A stretch of 64,000 nucleotides of DNA from Lumnitzera littorea. Its lineage: Eukaryota > Streptophyta > Magnoliopsida > Myrtales > Combretaceae. Shown here piece after piece: positions 61,058-64,000 of the stretch (the stretch's first letter is position 1; each line of letters begins with the position of its first letter). The stretch lies in assembly GCA_024138015.1 (NCBI GenBank), contig JAMXBB010000010.1, positions 79,532,683-79,596,682 on the forward strand, in the 5' to 3' direction. Below the pieces are notes generated by a model. It saw nothing but the letters and a program-made list of their open reading frames with translations, did not search any database and was not told the DNA's origin. The translations under genes were made by a program, and so were the position numbers.

Positions 61058-64000
61058 TATAACCCCCACAACTAGTCTCTCAAGGTTTTGATCGGCTGAA
61101 AGATCCGATCAAGCCTAAATTATAAAATAAAGCTAGAAATATTAGTAAAATGATCCCGTAAGTTTGAATTTAAGAAAATAAGCAATAAAATAAAAGACTA
61201 TAAAAATTCCAAAATTTAAGTATATAACTCGTCATTTATCGAAAATGTATAAAATGCATTCCGATAATTAACGAATCGCTAGAGAAAAATTATATGTATA
61301 CTAAAAATCATAAAATAACTTAAATAATATTTAGAAATATTTATTTGTACTATATATGAATTTACATGTAGGTATAAATACGCTTAATTACTTAAAATAC
61401 GTGGAATGTGTTAAAATAATATAAATACTTAAAGAAAATTCATAATTAATTAAGAAAAAATCAAGAAAAATAAGGAATGATCTAGAATTGGGTCATGGAA
61501 GCTAGGAAAAATAAGAAAAAAAATCAGCCAATTAAATTAGAACAATACAAAAGCCAAAAATTAAGAGATAAGGCAATTGTCTTGTCCAATTTAATGTACA
61601 ATAATTATCCTAAAGCTCTATAAATAGCAAGAAAAATCCAGAAGCTCATTTGGACAGTTAGAAATCAGAGAAAATTAGGGATAGGTGAAAATTGAGAGGA
61701 AAATTCGAGTTAAAAAAAAATAAGAAAAACTGTACAATTAAGGCCTTTAAAGGGAACCCCCACCAGATGAGCAGTTGGGAGTGGACGGCCACCACCACCA
61801 CACGGTGGTGGCAGCGTCCAGACCAGCCGATAAGGCCACGGTGGTTGGCAGTGGCCGGAGCCACCCAGACCAGTGAGTTCGATTTCCAGCTCGATTCTTG
61901 TGTAATTTTGTAAAAATAGTAAATATTCTTAGAAAATTATGAATTTTGTTATTATAGAATATTTTTGTATGTAGTTTTTAGGAAAAATATTATTTTGATG
62001 AAAATATGTCTTGTAACATATGATCCTTAAGAAATCGTGCAAAACCGAGCATGTTTCGGTTTAGAAATAAATAACCTTAGGAGTGTAGTTTTGAACCCAA
62101 AATTTTTGTGTAGATTACTTAGATGATATAGAACAGTGCTATGAAGCCTGTTTTCAAAAATCAAATTTTGATAATTTTAGATAATTTTTAGGCCCTAAAA
62201 TGAGGTATAAAATAGGTAATTTAGGGTTAATTAAGTAATTAAATGGTTAATTATTGATTTAGTGAATAATTATATGTTTTAGGATGTTGAAATCTGATGG
62301 AGTATGATACTTGTAGCATTTAGGGTGTTAGATGTAATTATTAAGTTAATTATGTAGTAAATGAGTAATAGGGAAAAATAGTAAATTGTAAGTTAATTTT
62401 GTAAATTAGAGTAATTAGGTGTAAAATCTGATTTAAGATGAATTTAGAAATTTTGAAATGATAATTGATGTTGGGAGATGGTAATTAGAGTGAAAGAAAT
62501 ATTAGATATGTATTATATACATAATAGGTGATAATACATAATATGTAATTATTGGAAGTATAATAAATAGAAAATATTAGAATAAAAATTGATATTATGA
62601 TAATAATAAAAATATACAATAAATCTGATAGGAAACTTGAATTTATGTAATTATATAAAAAATGTAGAAATTTCTCATATCCAGAGTAAATTCGGTACAC
62701 TAATAAGGATTTAAGTGTACCGGGTGAAATAAAATACTGACTAGGGGTAATGATGATATTTAGGAGATCGGGAAGTAATGTGATTAATTTCACATTATGG
62801 GTTGAAACGAATTTCTAGGGTTGGAGTATAAAACAATACTTAGAAATCGAACTAGAACCTAATTTAGAAATCGATGCGGAAACTGAACCCGAACCTAACC
62901 CCAAACCTAGAATAATTGTAAAAGACTTAAGACCTAAATAATTAGGTATATTAAACCCTAAACAAAACATAACAATAAGCGTTATAGGATAAAATGAACC
63001 TATAATAGTTATATGAAAAACTGAAACCACGTTTGTGTCATAGGGATAATCGGCGATGGCTTGAGCAAGTCAAACCTTGAGTGAGTGAACGAGGAGTCAA
63101 GGTAAGTTGGGATTAATACGATGCTGTATTTTGAAGGCTTAAGATTATGCTTGGTTGTGCTTGTTAGATAGTTGGATATGTGCATGTGCTTGATTACGAG
63201 TGATGCTATGAGTCTGTTTGTTGTTCTGACTTGTATTGTATGGTTTGTATGAAATGATTGATCACCCTAAACTGGACCTAATCAAATATACGACCTATAA
63301 TCATAATCGGACCTACATGGCAACCCATTAGGGAAACTTAGGACTCTTCGGCCAAATACCGACCCTTTCGAAAGGGATAATGCAGGATTGCAAAATGGCC
63401 CCTTCTTCATCCTTAGTCGAACTAAGTGACAGGAGAGGAGGTTGCGGCGAGGGTGAAGTCAGTGGTTCAAAGGTAGTCATGGGAGGAGCGAGGTCTCCAT
63501 TGCACAAGCTTGGGTTTGATCATGAGCTGTTGCATTCATAGCAACTCCTCAACCCATATTAGAGTAGGCGCAATTTCTCTAATCTTACGACGGGCCGGAC
63601 AACATCGTGCGATGGCATTTACTTGAACATGCATTGCACTTAATAAGTTGATTGAAAACCTTGTTGTGTTTATGGTATAGTTTTAAGTCTTCCATCTTAA
63701 CTTACTGAGCTGTGGTTGCTCACATCCCTATAGACGTCGTGCAGGTGCTGGCTAAGAAGTGGCAAACAACTAATCTAAAGCTAGTAACTGCTGGATCCTG
63801 GGGAGTAGGGAAAAATATTGAAGAATAAACACATATTTTTAAGGTCTAAGTTTTTATTTTAGAATTATTTTTCATTTCTGAATAATGAAATATCTAGGAA
63901 ATATATTACGGAGAAATATTGCAAACTTAAAATTTCAATAACTGAATTATAATATATATATATATTTTCTCACTTTCTTAGGTAAATGATTTATTTAAAG
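61058..64000 (+). mobile_element. LTR E of the large Ty3/Gypsy-like family, continues past the window
   Basis: Closely matches the reverse complement of solo LTR B over its visible length. Examples are the first 300 bases, the 62,880-62,990 block (aaataattaggtatattaaa) and the family core at 63,540-63,640. It starts TATAACCCCCACAAC, where B's equivalent end reads TGTAAGACCTACAA, so the TG seems mutated. A TATA box is at 61,618. A splice-acceptor-like gtcgtgcag/gtgctgg follows the block 'cttactgagctgtgg' at about 63,700. The 3' end is not in the window. The plus/minus frames at 61,658-63,030 are spurious. Confidence 0.8.
61618..61627 (+). promoter_or_regulatory. TATA box of LTR E
   Basis: ctataaatag, about 560 bp into the LTR, followed by 'agctcatttggacagt' as in solo LTR B. 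Conservation between the two copies supports it as the LTR core promoter. Confidence 0.65.

Noticed and set aside
62485..62793. 102-codon minus-strand frame rich in Ile/Tyr/Phe
   Set aside because: AT-rich sequence inside LTR E, antisense to the element. Hydrophobic runs are expected from such composition; there is no domain or homologue pattern.
1..64000. CRISPR arrays, rRNA, tRNA, or integrated viral (pararetrovirus) sequence
   Set aside because: No regularly spaced identical repeats, no rRNA or tRNA landmarks, and no movement-protein, coat-protein or pararetroviral polymerase motifs were seen.

Overview
This looks like a piece of a dicot-type flowering-plant nuclear genome. It is strongly AT-rich. 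It holds three intron-bearing genes, and most of the rest is retrotransposon sequence, mainly isolated long terminal repeats (LTRs), plus MITE-like elements and microsatellites. The species cannot be named from the sequence alone. I could not run alignments; exon borders, target-site duplications (TSDs) and repeat homologies were read by eye.

Genes. (1) About 4.1-6.5 kb, minus strand: a plant double-stranded-RNA-binding protein (DRB family) with two dsRBDs and a very basic C-terminus. (2) 37.6-43.2 kb, plus strand: a receptor-like cytoplasmic kinase in six coding exons, complete, about 492 residues. It has a MITE next to the intron-1 splice donor and a 3.35-kb fifth intron. (3) 44.5-49.7 kb, minus strand: a plastid-type fructokinase in seven coding exons, about 388 residues, with a tandem repeat of roughly 187 bp filling part of intron 1. 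Genes 2 and 3 converge, with about 1.3 kb between their stop codons. They have no evident functional link to each other or to the DRB gene.

Repeats. From about 7.4 to 34.6 kb lies a nested LTR-retrotransposon cluster. Two related LTRs in the same orientation (about 7.42-10.82 kb and 26.52-34.61 kb) can be read as the two ends of one old Ty3/Gypsy-like element, sense strand minus. Removing the later insertions from the sequence between them leaves about 5.3 kb of decayed interior. The insertions are three probable solo LTRs (12,040-15,089 with a perfect CACAA TSD; 16,001-18,469 with CCTAG; 19,245-24,126 with TCAAA/TTAAA), a Copia-type solo LTR nested in the third (19,796-20,878, perfect ATATT TSD), and a 4.7-kb LTR-like insert at 29,127-33,804 that splits the right-hand LTR. 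Two more LTRs of the large family, in the opposite orientation, lie at 54.46-57.59 kb and from 61.06 kb past the window end. Between them is a broken Ty1/Copia element (Tnt1-type) that retains its primer binding site, gag/protease/integrase pieces and polypurine tract but lacks most of the reverse transcriptase and RNase H.

The remaining intergenic DNA (1-4.1 kb, 34.6-37.6 kb, 49.7-54.4 kb) contains two tandem duplications (about 182-bp and 212-bp periods), a MITE-like cluster and low-complexity sequence. I found no tRNA, rRNA or CRISPR array and no convincing new coding system. The most informative content is the nested-LTR architecture and a conserved noncoding block shared by all five large-family LTRs.
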